Source: Hybos culiciformis
Lineage: Eukaryota; Arthropoda; Insecta; Diptera; Hybotidae
Direction: 5' to 3'
Assembly (NCBI GenBank): GCA_964007475.1
Contig: CAXFZM010000330.1
Span: 186,001 to 250,000 of the forward strand
Length of the DNA stretch: 64,000 nucleotides
Shown here: positions 10,814 to 23,369 of the stretch, piece after piece
Layout of the letters: every line of letters begins with the position of its first letter
Numbering within the stretch: position 1 is the stretch's first letter
Translations under genes and position numbers: made by a program
The notes under the pieces: model-generated
What the model was told of the DNA's origin: nothing
Database searches by the model: none
What the model saw: only the letters and a program-made list of their open reading frames with translations

Positions 10814-11128
10814 AAAGTTGATGGGGATCTGGCTGAAAAAAGATTCAATTCCAAATGTTGAAGAGTAGTTGAAAATGCATTTGGACACCTAAAAGCAAGA
10901 TTCCGTCGTTTGGGTAAGGGTATTGACAACCATGTTGATAACGCATCAAAAATAATCAAAGCATGTTGCGTATTGCATAATTTTTTTAATACTAAAAGAG
11001 ATATGGTTTACAGAAATTGGATTAATCAAATGGTCGAATCAGAAAAACAAAGTAATCGTCCTGAACCAGATTTTAATATGCCTGTGAGCTCCAATGATGG
11101 TGTTTTGGTACGCAAATCAAAATATTAG
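10738..11128 (+). pseudogene. PIF/Harbinger transposase, C-terminal half (inverted)
   Basis: The plus strand reads MVPPLLIDDSAFKLSKY, then VDGDLAEKRFNSKC-stop-RVVENAFGHLKARFRRL, then KIIKACCVLHNFFN and RPEPDFNMP. PLLIGDSAFKL and RRVVENAFGxLKxRFR are hallmark blocks of the Harbinger DDE_Tnp_4 domain; the Asp in DSAF is the second catalytic residue and the Glu in VENAFG the third. One TGA interrupts the frame just before RVVENAFG. The Gly of LLIGDSA is Asp here. Its N-terminal half lies at 11117-11813 on the opposite strand, pointing toward it, so the two halves converge tail to tail near 11120. Encodes part of a dead nuclear transposase. Confidence 0.85.
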
Positions 11129-11813
11129 CTTGCTATTTTCTAGTAATAATTTGTTATGTCCGCTGTGTTGTTGTTTTAACGAACATTGTTCGAAAATAGC
11201 AGAATCATTGCACCGGCCAAGACAGCCAACATTTATGTACATAAAATTAAAGCGGTGGTCTACTGCGGCGAATAAAATGTTGGAATACCATCCTTTAAAG
11301 TTGTAATAGTCCGTGGCATCCTCTTTTGCTGGGCGAACTTTAATTTGACAGCCATCTAAAATAAATTTTTTTAACATTGCAATTAAATTAGCACATACGT
11401 TTTCTTAACTCACCAATTGCTCCAATACATTGTGGAAAACCCAATCTCTCAAATCCATTGATGTATCCTTTTATTTTATCTTCTGTTAATGGATGAATTC
11501 AGGTACTTAGGGGAGAGCTGATTCCATACCTCCGAACAATTCCAAAAGGATTGTACAAACCGTGGAGCGGCCAAATACAAAAATATTTGAGACGGTCCGG
11601 TATTACTCTGAAGAGCCTAAAACATACAATGCAACTGCTACGCGCTTTTCCACGCATATAAGTGTTTGTTAAATTTCGAAACAGTGAGCAAAGTTCTTTG
11701 AAGGTTTCTGGTGATAACTGCCAATTTTCTTTAATAAAACTTGATTCATTTTTAGTTAGTTCATTCTCAAAAAATGCATTATTCCGTTCCCAAAATTTGT
11801 AATCACAATTCAT
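11117..11813 (-). pseudogene. PIF/Harbinger transposase, N-terminal half
   Basis: Starts MNCDYKFWERNNAFF; the segment ENWQLSPETFKELCSLF follows. After a frameshift near 11640 a second frame reads VAVALYVLGSSE, YRTVSNIFVFGRSTVCTI and VPEFIHPLTEDKIKGYI. A further segment GFERLGFPQCIGAI is joined, by removing a predicted 58-nt intron (11356-11413), to DGCQIKVRPAKEDATDYYNF, GWYSNILFAAVDHRFNF, VGCLGRCNDSAIFEQC. GAIDGCxIKVRPP carries the first catalytic Asp and GxxGRxNDSxIF is typical Harbinger. The frame ends at TAA at 11117, where the next block (PLLIGDSAF) should follow but instead lies inverted at 10738. The open frame starting at 11377 begins inside the intron and is not the true start. Confidence 0.85.
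11356..11413 (-). other. Predicted 58-nt GT-AG intron in Harbinger transposase
   Basis: On the minus strand the donor is GGTGAGTTAAG and the acceptor is AAATTTATTTTAG. Splicing joins GCA ATT G to AT GGC TGT and yields GAIDGCQIKVRP, the expected uninterrupted Harbinger block. Unspliced, the frame would read into GELRKRMC and a stop. Confidence 0.75.
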
Positions 11814-12329
11814 TTGCTATGCCAAAACCATTTGTTATTTACTACTTACCAATCTCCAAAGTTGTCGTCTATTTGTTCCATTTTCCATCAATGTAGAAGA
11901 AATAATATTTATTTTGTTAATTTGATTTAAAATTAACAATCTTAACTTTTTTCTTTTTCTTAGTAATGCTTCTTCGCGTATGCTCAACATTTCAATTTTA
12001 AGACCAAATTTTTATTTTATCTGAGGCTGATTCCATTACTATTTTTTGAAATGTTAAAATTTTTGATCTTTTTAAAACTTGTTATATTTCACCTTAATAA
12101 TTTTTTTTTTAATTTATTTTCTATTTATATTAATATTTTTTTAAAAAAATACTTTTAATTTCTTAATTCTTACTTTATTTATTAATGTAAATTTTTTGTT
12201 TATTTTTTTTATTTGAATTCTTCAACTGTATTTAAAAATTACTTGAAAAATATGTGGACGAAAATCTGAAAAATTATATTAAAATTGTATAATAAAATAC
12301 AAAATTTTAATTACAACTTAATAATTTAT

Positions 12330-12400
12330 TGAGCCACAAAAAAAATATATCAAAGAGCCACATGTGACTCATGAGCCGCAGATTGAGCTTGTCTATTATA
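12330..12400. mobile_element. End fragment of a hAT element (SPIN/Charlie-like)
   Basis: CAAAGAGCCACATGTGACTC followed by ATGAGCCGCAGATTGAGCTT resembles the 3' subterminal pattern 'AAAGAGCCACATGTGGCTC...GAGCCGCAGGTTG' of SPIN/Charlie-type hAT elements. The terminal CCCTG and any matching left end are not visible, so this is a fragment. Confidence 0.35.
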
Positions 12401-13234
12401 TAATATATTTCATTGAATTTCAGTTAATATAAAATAATTTACATAAAATTAAATTTATTCTGCATTTTTTTTCTTAATAAATCATGTGGGCATTATATTT
12501 TTGAAGAATATTCTAATGTCTATGATGTGATTTCTGAAGGTCGTAATAATTAATTGGTTAAAGCTCTTTAGAATTTTTTCATTGTATTCAGTTTAAAAAG
12601 TGTACATTTCAACAACATTATTTTCTGAAAATTATATTTTTATATCTTATATTACACATTAAAATGATGAATGAAAATCCTGATATTAAAATAAATTTTT
12701 TTTATTAGAACTCGATAAAATTCATAATAATAACGGTGCGGTAATAAATTTTAACTGCATAACTATATTCCCATTTTAATAAGATTTATATAGTGTGATT
12801 TGGTTTCTTTGTTATTTTTATCAATATATTATGTTAATCTTAAGAGCCTTTATTCCATTAGTTTCCGCATTAATTTCCCATAAATTTATTTCTTTTTGTT
12901 TGTGTTTTAGAATCGTATAAGTATTTTTTAAATCAACTAAACTGCAAAGTTTATTAAACCAAAAAGTGTATGCGTAAAATTAAATTGCAAAAAAATTTTC
13001 CTTATTCATTATCTTATCAAATCCTTAATAAAAATTCTTAATTTGTTGAATGGTTATGACTACCGTAATCCTTGAAATTAAAATTGCGCAGATGCCACTC
13101 TGTAGGTCGAAACAAAACAGCACAACATCCACTTAGATCGCTTCAATCTAAATTGCGTAACAAAAATTTGGGCGCTTATTCTGGCTCTTATTCAAAATTG
13201 TGCTTTTATTCATATATTCATACAAACAAATTAT
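12400..13234. other. AT-rich stretch with no supported feature
   Basis: No motif, tRNA box, terminal repeat or convincing frame is visible. Confidence 0.6.
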
Positions 13235-13390
13235 ATAGTCGAAACCCGTGGAATGTTCACGGAAGTTAAATTAATTTGGAATTTTAGAAATACTTACATT
13301 TTTAAATAATATTTTCCAACTTACTTACTTTGTCTTGACTTCTAATTTCTAATTTTAATTTTTGTCAATCAGTCAATCAATCATATAGAA
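13235..13390 (+). repeat. Dispersed repeat, copy 1 (partner inverted at 24650-24805)
   Basis: The segment starting TAGTCGAAACCCGTGGAA and ending GTCAATCAGTCAATCAATC reads as the reverse complement of 24650-24805, with small differences. Shared blocks include TTTGTCTTGACTTCT and CTAATTTTAATTTTTGTCAA. No coding potential or terminal repeats; class unknown. Confidence 0.65.
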
Positions 13391-15792
13391 AGAAATTACA
13401 TGGCTTACTTACTGATTGAAAAAAAAATTACATACTAATATTATGATGTGATATATAAGAATATTGAACCCTATAGCTATAGGGGTGTTACAATATTTTG
13501 GAAAATAAATATTTTCTTCATAGTTCGAATATCATTATTTACTAAATTCTTAAATATTTCAAATTATTTTCAACTTTTCATGTTGAATTCTAATAAAAAA
13601 GACCAATTAGACGGATAATTATATTAAATTAAATATTTATTAAACTTTTTGACGCTGAAAATTATAGTATTATGTCAAAATTTGTTTGTAGACATAGACA
13701 TTTATGGCATAGACCACAAATCTAACCTAACAAAGGATTACTTTTTTGTGGACCTACTCGATTAGTCACATAACAATTATAATTTTTTTTCTCATATTTT
13801 ATCTAATGCCAAAAATGATTTGTTGCATGATGTTATTTTGTTGTTTATTTTGATAGGAATTTGTTTTTTTTACTAGAAGATGAATTGATCTCACGAATGT
13901 AATATTAATTATATATTAATCATGTTCATTTTTTTAAATATTTAAAACATAATTCTATAATGAAATATAATAAATATATTCTGAAATTAAATGCTGCTGA
14001 TGAAAAATTAAATTTTATTATGTGTTATTATATTTACAACTATAGTCATTCCGACGCAAAACTTGAATCGCCCTAGCTAAGTCGTTAATAAATTAATATG
14101 GTTTTAATAATTGGGAAATGCCATTGAAGAGGGCAACACAATAACCAGACCTAAACCTGATTGTTATTCTCAAATATTTGCTAAAAATGAACAGTAGCTT
14201 TCGCAAACTTGATATGACATAGGTGCAATGTGAACGGTGAAATATGTATATTTGGATGTAAATGTAATCCAAACTATTTACAGCCAAATCAAATACAGTC
14301 AGACATAACCACCCCGATCTAATTATTTGCTATAAATAAATAATTACCTGTAGCTTTATAATATTAACTTCCATTTTATCTGCAGCATAATAACCACAAT
14401 AATTATTAAACTGTGTGTCTTTTTTCTCAAAATTATTTAAATAATTTCTATATAACTATTATGTTTATATTATATTTGTATTCAAGGTCAACATAAATGT
14501 AAAGAAAATAAAAGGCTTAAAAACTCTTTTTTTTATAATGTTTTTTTTTTTTTTGTTTATATTCCAGAAAACATAGTGATAAAAATGTAAATTTTATATA
14601 CAATAAAATAAGATTATTGAACAACATAAGTTTAAAAAACTTTAAAATTTAATATCTTCATGTTTTCACGAAAATAAATATTCATTTTAAGTGGCAAAAA
14701 ACCGAAAAACATAAATTAACATTAAAATCAGATTAAATTAATTAGGTTTGTCAAATTTGGTGATGTAGAGCATTTATAAAAATTATTTAATTTTAATACC
14801 AATTAGTCTGATCATCTTTTCGAAACAAAAAAAAATTTTTTTTTATTCAATCAATCAGTAATTTTTTGTTTTATATAAATAAATTAGTTACAGAAACAAA
14901 ATTAATTAATCTGTCATCAGAATTGTTTTACTATTTTGTTAAAAAAGTTTGAACTTTAACTAATCTAGCATACAAGCAGATTATTAAGAATAATAAAATA
15001 AATATGATTTTAGAAAATTAATATCTTTCTTAGGTGATCAATCTGTGAAGTCAATATTTAATTTAATACTATTTAATTTAATGCTATTTCCATATGTCAA
15101 ATCGAACCAGTGGATGACTTTAGTAATATTAGTTATTTATCATAATGAGGAAAATATGTCGCACTTTACTTTTTAATAAATCTGAGGCCAGATTCTATAA
15201 GGAAAATGGTGTGGTTTCGTTTTTTTTTGCTTTATGTAACATTAAAATTGTTGTTCGAGCAACTTTTTTTAAGCAACATCAAATTAGGTGTTGCTTAATA
15301 TTTTTTTGTGGTTTCATTTCGCATTTGTAACTTCCTACTTACCTTTCAAAGATATGAAAACTTTTCGGACCCGTACCATTGAAATCAGTCAGTTGTTAAA
15401 AAACTTTTACATTTGGGTATCTAGGAACCGTCCCCAGTAATTTCAGACGAATTTTTTGAGATTATTTCAATAATTTTTTTTTATGCCTACAAATAATTTT
15501 TTTTTTGTTTGAAAAAAAAAAAAAAACATAAATAAATACAATTTATCATGTCAAAAATCCTTTAAAGCAGTGACGTCGAACATTTTAGTAGAATTTTTTT
15601 TATAGGTTTACCGAAGATTAAATAGAAAATTTAGCCACATTTAGATTATGAACAACATTGCCTACAGAAAGATCATTTTTTTAAACCATACAAAACTGTG
15701 GGTTAAAAAATCAAAAATGTGGTTCTCAAATAAAAAGTTACAGAATCTGGCCCTTGATCAATAATCGACATAAAAAATTTTATATTTTTGCT
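13391..15792. other. AT-rich stretch with no supported feature
   Basis: Short open frames at 14093-14287 and 15145-15330 show no family motif. Homopolymer runs near 14525-14555 and 15465-15530 are the only texture. Confidence 0.55.
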
Positions 15793-16187
15793 TGCTATGA
15801 CAAACAGCAAATTTTGCTAACGTCGACTTTCAAAGGCGGGGTATATAATTTTATCGTATGGATAAAATTATATACCCCAAAATTATCTACAGTCTTTCAA
15901 GTGACTTTACTAGTTAGTTTCTGAGACGCGGCATTCAATTTTACTGTACGCAAAGTTTTCGAAAATTTAACATTTCCCAAAATTTAATTATGAAAAAAAA
16001 ATGTTATTTCACAAAAAACTTTTTTTTATAGAGTCCTTTTAAATGACATCAAAAACTGGGAACCTGTCGAACAAAAAAAAAAAAAGAAAACGAGATCGTA
16101 CGCAAACCTTTTCTACCTAGTGTCTACATAGTTCAAACTGAACTGTAGTGGATGACGTTAGCAAAATTTGGAATTTGTCATATAGCA
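15793..16187. mobile_element. Small MITE-like element with inverted ends and internal hairpin
   Basis: The left end (15793-15822: TGCTATGACAAACAGC then AAATTTTGCTAACGTC) pairs with the right end (16153-16187: GACGTTAGCAAAATTTGG then AATTTGTCATATAGCA). Inside, 15838-15855 and 15861-15878 form a perfect 18-bp hairpin (GGGGTATATAATTTTATC) with a 5-nt loop. No clean target duplication is visible; no reading frame. Confidence 0.55.
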
Positions 16188-17234
16188 TGGAATAATATCT
16201 AATAGATTTATAAAAAAATGTTTTTTTTGTTATTTAATAATTTTATTATTTATTTATTTAAAAACAAATCTTTGGAGATCGATATATTAGTCATCTTTGT
16301 CTTAGACAAGAGAATAGTATTATCTTATCAATTTGTGAATAAAAAAATAATTTTCAGAATTTTATCAGGATTCCTAGTTACAACTTTTTTTATATAATTC
16401 AGAATCCGAGGAAAGTAATACATAATTCAATATGCATTTTATATATTATACAAATTTAAGTGATGAAAAATTCGAAAGAACTTTGGAATAACAAAAAAAA
16501 ATTAAACATTAAATATTTATAGTACCTTTTATTATGTAAATAAAAAAAAAAACGCAAATAGAAAAATTATCAAAATGTGGGTAAATATTGACCGGCTTGC
16601 TGCTATAATTACAAATGATGGCCTCACAATGGTTTTGCTGTCTTTTGTTAATATGTATAGTGTTAATTTATGCAAACACTAATAATAAAATTAAAAAAAA
16701 AAGTTATTGAACTTTATAGACATATCGCGGTTGCATAAAAAAATAATTAAATAAAAAAGATATAAACTGTGGCAAATGGAATATAAATTAATTAAAAAAT
16801 AACTATAAAAAAAACCATTTATGTCCGTTCAGAAGGTAAATGTTTTCCAAAGTTAGGTATGAACTATTTTTATTTGTTTTGCCTACTAAACAGATCAAAA
16901 ATATCTTTAAGATAGTATGAATTTTGAATTTAAAATATAATGTATTATTTCTTTTATTTGGCTTTAAATTTTGGTAAATTTCCGACTCTAATGTGAGAAG
17001 TTACACTCCTATCTGTTCTCAGAGAGATAATATGAGAAAATTTTGAATATTGAATTAAATTTACTTATTTCGAGTCTTATATTAATTCCACCCCAGAATA
17101 TTCAATAAATTTTTTTTAATTAATTACCTATTTTTATTCAATTATGAAAAAACTTAAACCCAAACCAATAAATAAAAACATATGTATATTATTTTCAAAA
17201 GCATTTATATTAAGTGAGACATTTGTCTTATATC
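16188..17234. other. AT-rich stretch with no supported feature
   Basis: Long A and T runs; nothing recognisable on either strand. Confidence 0.6.
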
Positions 17235-17725
17235 CAGGGGTGGCCAACTTCATTATATGTATGTTCGCTTTTTTTTTATAAATTGGGTCGTGATCGACCC
17301 AATATTTATATTAAACACATTCAATACACATACAATTGAGAACGGTGAAATTACACAAAAAAATAATAAATTTAAATGGAAGGCTGCATGTCTTCAACCA
17401 AGCATTAATAATTTTGCTAAATTCTTCGTGAACTTTATATTTGAAATAGCCCATTCAGATTAAACCTATCCGTCGTATGTACAAATATTTGCTACATTTA
17501 GTAATTTTGGATTACTATTTATGATTCGACTTCCTCAAATTTTCTGGTATGGAAGATTAAGATTACATTAGTGTTTAGAGTTATGCATGTTTTCATCCAA
17601 CCTATTTTTTTTTTTTTAAATGTGTTAATGTTTGTTACTATTTGCATAATCTCCAACAGGTTGATCGACCAAATATTGGTTCGTGATCGACCAGTCGTTC
17701 GCGATCGACGTGTTGGCCATTCGTA
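17235..17725. mobile_element. Degenerate hAT MITE with GATCGACC words
   Basis: The left end reads CAGGGGTGGCCAAC and the right end contains GTTGGCCA. Subterminal GGTCGTGATCGACC at the left and TGATCGACC, CGTGATCGACC, GCGATCGACG at the right are typical of a hAT group. The right terminus (ATTCG instead of CCCCTG) is eroded and no target duplication is visible. Frames at 17257-17463 and 17519-17773 look like chance. Confidence 0.5.
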
Positions 17726-20245
17726 ATATATACCATAGTATATAGATTTGATTTCCGTAGTAAAATAAAGCATTTAATTATTCAACAGTTGAACAAGACA
17801 TTTCGTTCCAGTAAAAATAATAATTTAAACCTAAATTTTAAATATTAGAAGTTGAATTTTAAATTTTAGTTTTTAAATAAATTTATTATTTCGTGGGTGA
17901 ACCAAATCGATGTTTTATTCAACGTGTTAAAATTAAATAAATTAATTTAATTTCACTAAAGGCATTTATTTAATATTTAAGTGTATCTAACAATTCTTAA
18001 AAACATAATAATTATGAGTTTTTGATTTTAATTTTTTGTTACACAAAAGTTGTTAGTATTTATATACATTCACATGTGCATGTACATTTATATGTGCACA
18101 TAAGGTTTATAGTTTAAAATAGAAAATAACAATTGTGATATTAAGCGGAAATTGTGAATTTAAATTTCTAACCAAAAAAATCTATATATATACTACAATA
18201 ATACATGTTTGTTTTTTTCTAATAGTTTTGGAATTGTTTCACTTTCATTTGAATGAAAACTATAAAAACTTTTATTCCAGGCCTTAATTATTAAGATTTT
18301 TGATATGATTATATAATTATGATAATTCAACAAGAATTCTGGTAAATAAAGTATAGATTTCTAATCCTCGATGATTTTCTAATTTGTAAGAAAGATGAAG
18401 TTATATATTTTAATATTATTAATACATACACATATCATAAACGATAACTAGGTAATTTCTAATTAAATTTCAAAACAAAATTATTAAGCGAAAATATTCT
18501 TAATTATTATAATATGTGACATATTCATAATTGCTTGCTTGTCGGACGAATAATAATGCAATGTTTGTCATAATATTCTCTTGTTCACATTTATTTAAAC
18601 TTTTGACTGCTTCACTTGGGTTTAGAAATTCTTGCTTCAAGATTTTCCTTAAACCGCGGACCAATATCAATACGGGCAATATTATTTCTTCTTTTAAATT
18701 TCTTTTAAACTTAAAAGTTATACGTTTTTTCAGCAGACAGCAAAAAATATTTATTTAAATATTTTACAAAAAATTTCTGCCTGCAATGTAAATGTAACAC
18801 TTGCGAACGAAAAAATTATGATAGAAACATGTAATAAAAATTCCAATTTGAATTCCTGTCAAAAAACATTATTTTCTTTGTTAAAAGAAAGTTGTTTTTT
18901 TCGATAATATTTACTTAGTATCAGATTAAATAGGTTTGCATAAATATGGTAAAAACTAAAAAATTGATTTGATCAATACTAGAAAAAGTTGAATATTAAA
19001 CCGTGTTTTCCATTTTATTATCAAAATTTAATTGAAAATACAAGCCTGATTAAAATTTAATAATTCTTAATGTTTAAAAGATGATCTATTCAAACAAACG
19101 CTAATTTCTCACTTAATGTAAGTAATAAGTCCACAAAAAAAAATTGTGGATTTATTTCCCAAGTTTTTAGCGAAATAACCCTACTGTTTTAGGGAAAATG
19201 GTTTGAATCCTAAAACAATACAGTGATAAATAAGTTTTGAATGAGATGTTGTTTTGGACGGTAGAAATAAAGACAAACCTAATAAACCAGAGCCTATAAA
19301 AAGCAAAACGAATTAAGACCCAAAAATATAGGAATGGATACATATTTCGTAATTTAAGACGCCGTGTAATAACCCTTACGAGAAAATTGCATTAAGACCT
19401 AGGTGGCTTCTTACACTTTAGAAAGTGCCAATTAGATCGTACGAAAATGACAGAAAGTGACAGCAGCTTAATGCACTTTTAAAGTGTAATATATACCATA
19501 GAAATCCGAAATTCACTATATGGCTTCTGGCACTTTTCTTGGACGGCTTATTACCGAATGACAACACAAGAAAAAGATGCTAATCGACCAGGCTGCTTAA
19601 TCCCACAATTGAAAGAACTATATTTCCAAAAAACAGTGCCAAAATTCTCCACAACAATCATATGGCACCATCTTGTTTGAATTGCATTTTTAACATAAAG
19701 AAGTGGCATTGTATTTTTTATACGGAGAAATGAGTCCAAAACTTCCTGGTGCAAATTTTAAAGCCAGTCCAATCCTGGGCATTTCTATTAACTACTTATC
19801 GCAGTATGTGTAGATTAGTCTGAAAAGTTTTATGCCTTGTTCATAGCTACCCCAGTAAAGTAATTTTTGGAGGAATGTTCCGGAAACCTATTAACAGTTA
19901 ATCTTATCTGAAAGCAAAAAATCAACTGCATGAGTTTATCTTTTTTTTATTTATAAAGTTCAACTTTAATTTTTTTAATTAAAAAATATAATTTTTGTTT
20001 TGAAATTAAAATTACATTTGATTTCTTTTTTTTAATCATCTGAACTTTTTTGTACAAAAAAATTATCTGAAAAAAAAATTCAAATAGGAACGAAACGTAA
20101 TGAAAAAGAAACAAAAAATAATTTTGTGAAGTAATGAAATTTTTCAGATAGTAAAAAAAAATAAATTCAATTTTCTTAATTATTGGAAATAATATTTTTA
20201 CGAAAAATAGATGAAATTAATACCTTCATTTTCAGTAAATTTGTT
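17726..20245. other. AT-rich stretch; one short repeat-like patch
   Basis: Around 19380-19550 the segment TTACACTTTAGAAAGTGCC and later CACTTTTAAAGTGTAATATA suggest a small inverted-repeat element, but I cannot define its ends. The minus-strand frame at 19551-19754 (67 aa) has an ordinary composition but no recognised motif. Confidence 0.4.
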
Positions 20246-20644
20246 TATATTATTTCCGGCTATAGTCGACCATTTATGAATGTAAAAAGGGTGCCGTAAA
20301 TGACTGATTACAGTCGACTTTCATATTGGGGAAGAGTGCTGTAATTGGTCCATTACAATCGAGCTGTGTCATGGTGTAGTATTTTGTGTATTGCTTTTGT
20401 GATAAATAATCTAAGTTGGTAACCCTGATTTTATAAAGAAAATTGATGAAATATTGAATAACAAGTGTTAATGTCATCTGTTTGTTTTGTTTTGAATTGT
20501 GTGGCGCGTGTTATTACCGTCGACTTTCATATGTAGCAGTCATATTCGAATCGGCTAATATTTCTTGTGTGACCGTTATTATTTGAAATTCATTATTTAA
20601 AATTTATTTGCTTCAATGGTCTCTTATAGGCGGAAATAATATAA
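20246..20644. mobile_element. MITE candidate with about 19-bp terminal inverted repeats
   Basis: Left end TATATTATTTCCGGCTATA (20246-20264) pairs with right end TATAGGCGGAAATAATATA (20626-20644), one mismatch. Inside, TACAGTCGACTTTCATAT (about 20313) recurs as TACCGTCGACTTTCATAT (about 20515). The target duplication cannot be separated from the palindromic ends; a TA or TWA site is possible. Confidence 0.5.
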
Positions 20645-20745
20645 AGTAACATACTTAACTCGAGTGTAAGGAGGTAATTAATGTCTCAGTGGATAAAATT
20701 CTACTGTAATTACCTCATTACGGCTCTAGTTAAGTAATATACTAT
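20645..20745. repeat. Imperfect hairpin abutting the MITE candidate
   Basis: AGTAACATACTTAACTCGAG through GAGGTAATTA pairs with TAATTACCTCATTACGGCTC through GTTAAGTAATATACT; arms of about 37 bp with several mismatches. It directly follows the right end of the 20246-20644 element. Confidence 0.5.
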
Positions 20746-21450
20746 TAAATATAAAAAGAATAATAACATAGGTAATCGATTTTTACGGTATCATTTTTTC
20801 AGATAGGTAAATTAGCTATAAACAAGGAATTACGACAAAGTCCTAATAAACCCTCCCATACTATATTTAAACTTTTTATATACATTTTTTATGTTTAAAT
20901 TAAATTTTTTATATAACTTTCTTATAATAATTTTTGCAATGAAATCATTACTATTTACATAACTTTTCAATATGTTTTTTTTATCGCTTCTGGTGATTTT
21001 AACAAAGTCAAGAGTGTCATGAAATTAATAATTTCATTCTCACATCAAATTTTACATTCAATAGATATAATCTTTTTTTTTATTTGCGATAATTTCTCTG
21101 ATGGTCAATAGAAGATAATTTTAATAAGTTTTTTTATGAATTGAAAAAAAAAAACATTTAATAGTTACGGTGGCACATGCTTAAGTTGCCAAATATTAAA
21201 ATAAATTTTTTTTTTGTAGGTAGATAAATTTTCAATTGGTTTGAATAAACTGCTGCAAGTACACTATTTTTGAATTTAACTAGCTACTAAACCTTTTCTT
21301 TCATTCATTTGAGAAAGCTTGTATGGGAATTGGTAATGTGTGGAATTCACAAATAATATTTCGGCGTGATCCTTATGAAAGTATTTTATTTATTTCTTTA
21401 CTTTGAATTTGTTTATAAAGTTGGGGGTCTATCTTAAACCACTACCATGA

Positions 21451-21906
21451 AAACTTTACCATCATTCTCATATACATGACAGGAGAAGGCTGGGTACGAA
21501 GCATGCAGTGGAAAATATTCTACTACTTCCTCCGGCGTCAACTAAGAGACTTCATGAAGATACAAAATGAATCAAAAAAAAAATACTCGAATTAAAACAA
21601 TCAGCATATACATCAACCTATGGGCTTCAGATGTGTCTTACATTACTTCGTCAGGGTCGATCTGCATGTTCAAACGATGATGTAAATTTAAAAAATAAAA
21701 TAAAAATAAATAATAGTACACCATTTCCATTGGATTTATATACAGAAAATTTAAATATTAATTAAAGTCTTCCAATGTTATTAGAGAAAAAAGAATTAGC
21801 TTTTAGACCAACTTTAAGAGATGCCTTAGATATATTAAGATGAAAAACATGATGGTTTTTGTTAGCAAAAGCAAGCATTCAAGAAATGGGATAGCAACGT
21901 CATATA
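21451..21906 (+). pseudogene. Unidentified protein-coding remnant, one frame with four stops
   Basis: A single plus-strand frame reads protein-like sequence for about 150 codons: RRRLGTKHAVENILLLPP, KQSAYTSTYGLQMCLTLLRQ, GRSACSNDDVNLKNKI, LLEKKELAFRPTLRDALDIL and WFLLAKASIQEMG. It is broken by TGA (21568), TAA (21763), TGA (21841 and 21850) and TAG (21892). Several stops sit where Trp would be plausible (ILR-stop-KT-stop-WF), as if TGG had decayed. Composition is unlike the AT-driven frames around it. I do not recognise the family; it could be a dead exon of a host gene or an element. No clear splice sites frame it. Confidence 0.35.
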
Positions 21907-23369
21907 AAATCAAATAGGTAACACAATTTAAGTTATCGATCTGTTTCAAATTTCGACTTATAATTATATTTTTTAGTATTAAAAATAGTTTTGAACCATG
22001 AAAAAATAATGATAATTCGGTTTTCTTTCATTGTTCATCATTAACCATAATTTTAACAATTTCAATATTTTTACTTTATTTGGTTTCTATTTATGATGAT
22101 GATCAGACATAAATGATGTACATAATCATGACAAGCACATCTTATTTTTTTTTTTTTATATCTTTTTATTTGAGGGAACACCCAACTTTGTGCAAGGTAC
22201 TTTTTATTTTACTACCAAAACGGTTGGAAAAATATAATTTTGTACATCTTAAAAAAACAAAAAACATAAAAGCTAATTTACCATTTTTATGCTTTTATTT
22301 TCAAACGACTGTTATAGAAAAAAAAAAAACGAAACCATTAAATATGAAAATTGAACAATAATTTTTGAAGTGATGATACTTTAAATTGCTGTGAATAGCA
22401 AAAAAAAGTTATTAAAGTTATAAATAACCATCAATGGTTTAATTAATAAATAATTTATTGATATCATTTAAATTATTATTTCTTTATTCACGGAAGAATT
22501 TGAATATCTTTTTTATGTAGCTCATTATTGTACTTACATTATCAGAATAAAAATTAAAAAAGAATTTAATTTGACGACTGAATATGTCATTATTAGGCAT
22601 TGGGAATAAAGAACCAAATCATCAAGTTATAGACACTATGAGGCAGTAACGATATATATATAACGATCACTTTCAAAACAATGTAAAACTATATCAATTT
22701 AAAATGTGTAAATAAAATTGTAATTGATTTGTCTCTTGTCTCTTTTGTAGGCTTATAAAGGACAATAGACAAAAAAAGGTGTTTTATTATTTTATGCCAA
22801 CGGCAACGTTTCGTTTATTTCAACACAAACTTTATCCGGGCTAAAATATTTTATACCAATATTACACTTTAATAAATGTGTAAAACTATTTTTTTTTACA
22901 ATATTGTTTTTTTAATGACTGTGAATAATTAAGTTCCACTGTTATTTTCTATTAAATATTTGTATCACAAGCTGTATTGTCTTTTATAATCTAGATTTTC
23001 TTTTATTGAATTTCATATCATAAAAATATGTGATGTGTTTTTTATTCAGTAAATTATATTTAAATATATATTAACATCTTCTATATTGAATTAAAATGAA
23101 AATTCTCTATTTGGCTGTGTTTCTTTATTTGTTTCTTTGTTTATCTGTTTGTTTGTCTGTTCTCAATCACACTTAAAGAGTACCGATTTTGTTCCGAGAA
23201 ACGGAAGGTTTTGAAATCTAATTATATAAATGTTATTCCGTTTAAATGTTTGAGCTGAATCAGCTATTTAGAAGACAGGATGTCGAAAGTCCGTGTTCTA
23301 TCCGCGGAGGGTGCTGTGGGCTATATAGCAAATTATTAAATTTATGATTTTATAGGTATGTAGCATACT

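Noticed and set aside
11094..11306. Plus-strand 70-aa frame
   Set aside because: Antisense to the Harbinger N-terminal half; no independent motif.
17235..17725. TSD search for the GATCGACC hAT MITE
   Set aside because: No 8-bp direct repeat could be aligned at the eroded right end, so completeness was not claimed.
21841..21852. TGA read as Trp, suggesting a mitochondrial insert (NUMT)
   Set aside because: No mitochondrial protein matches the frame, and a TAG and TAA also interrupt it. Random decay of a nuclear sequence fits better.
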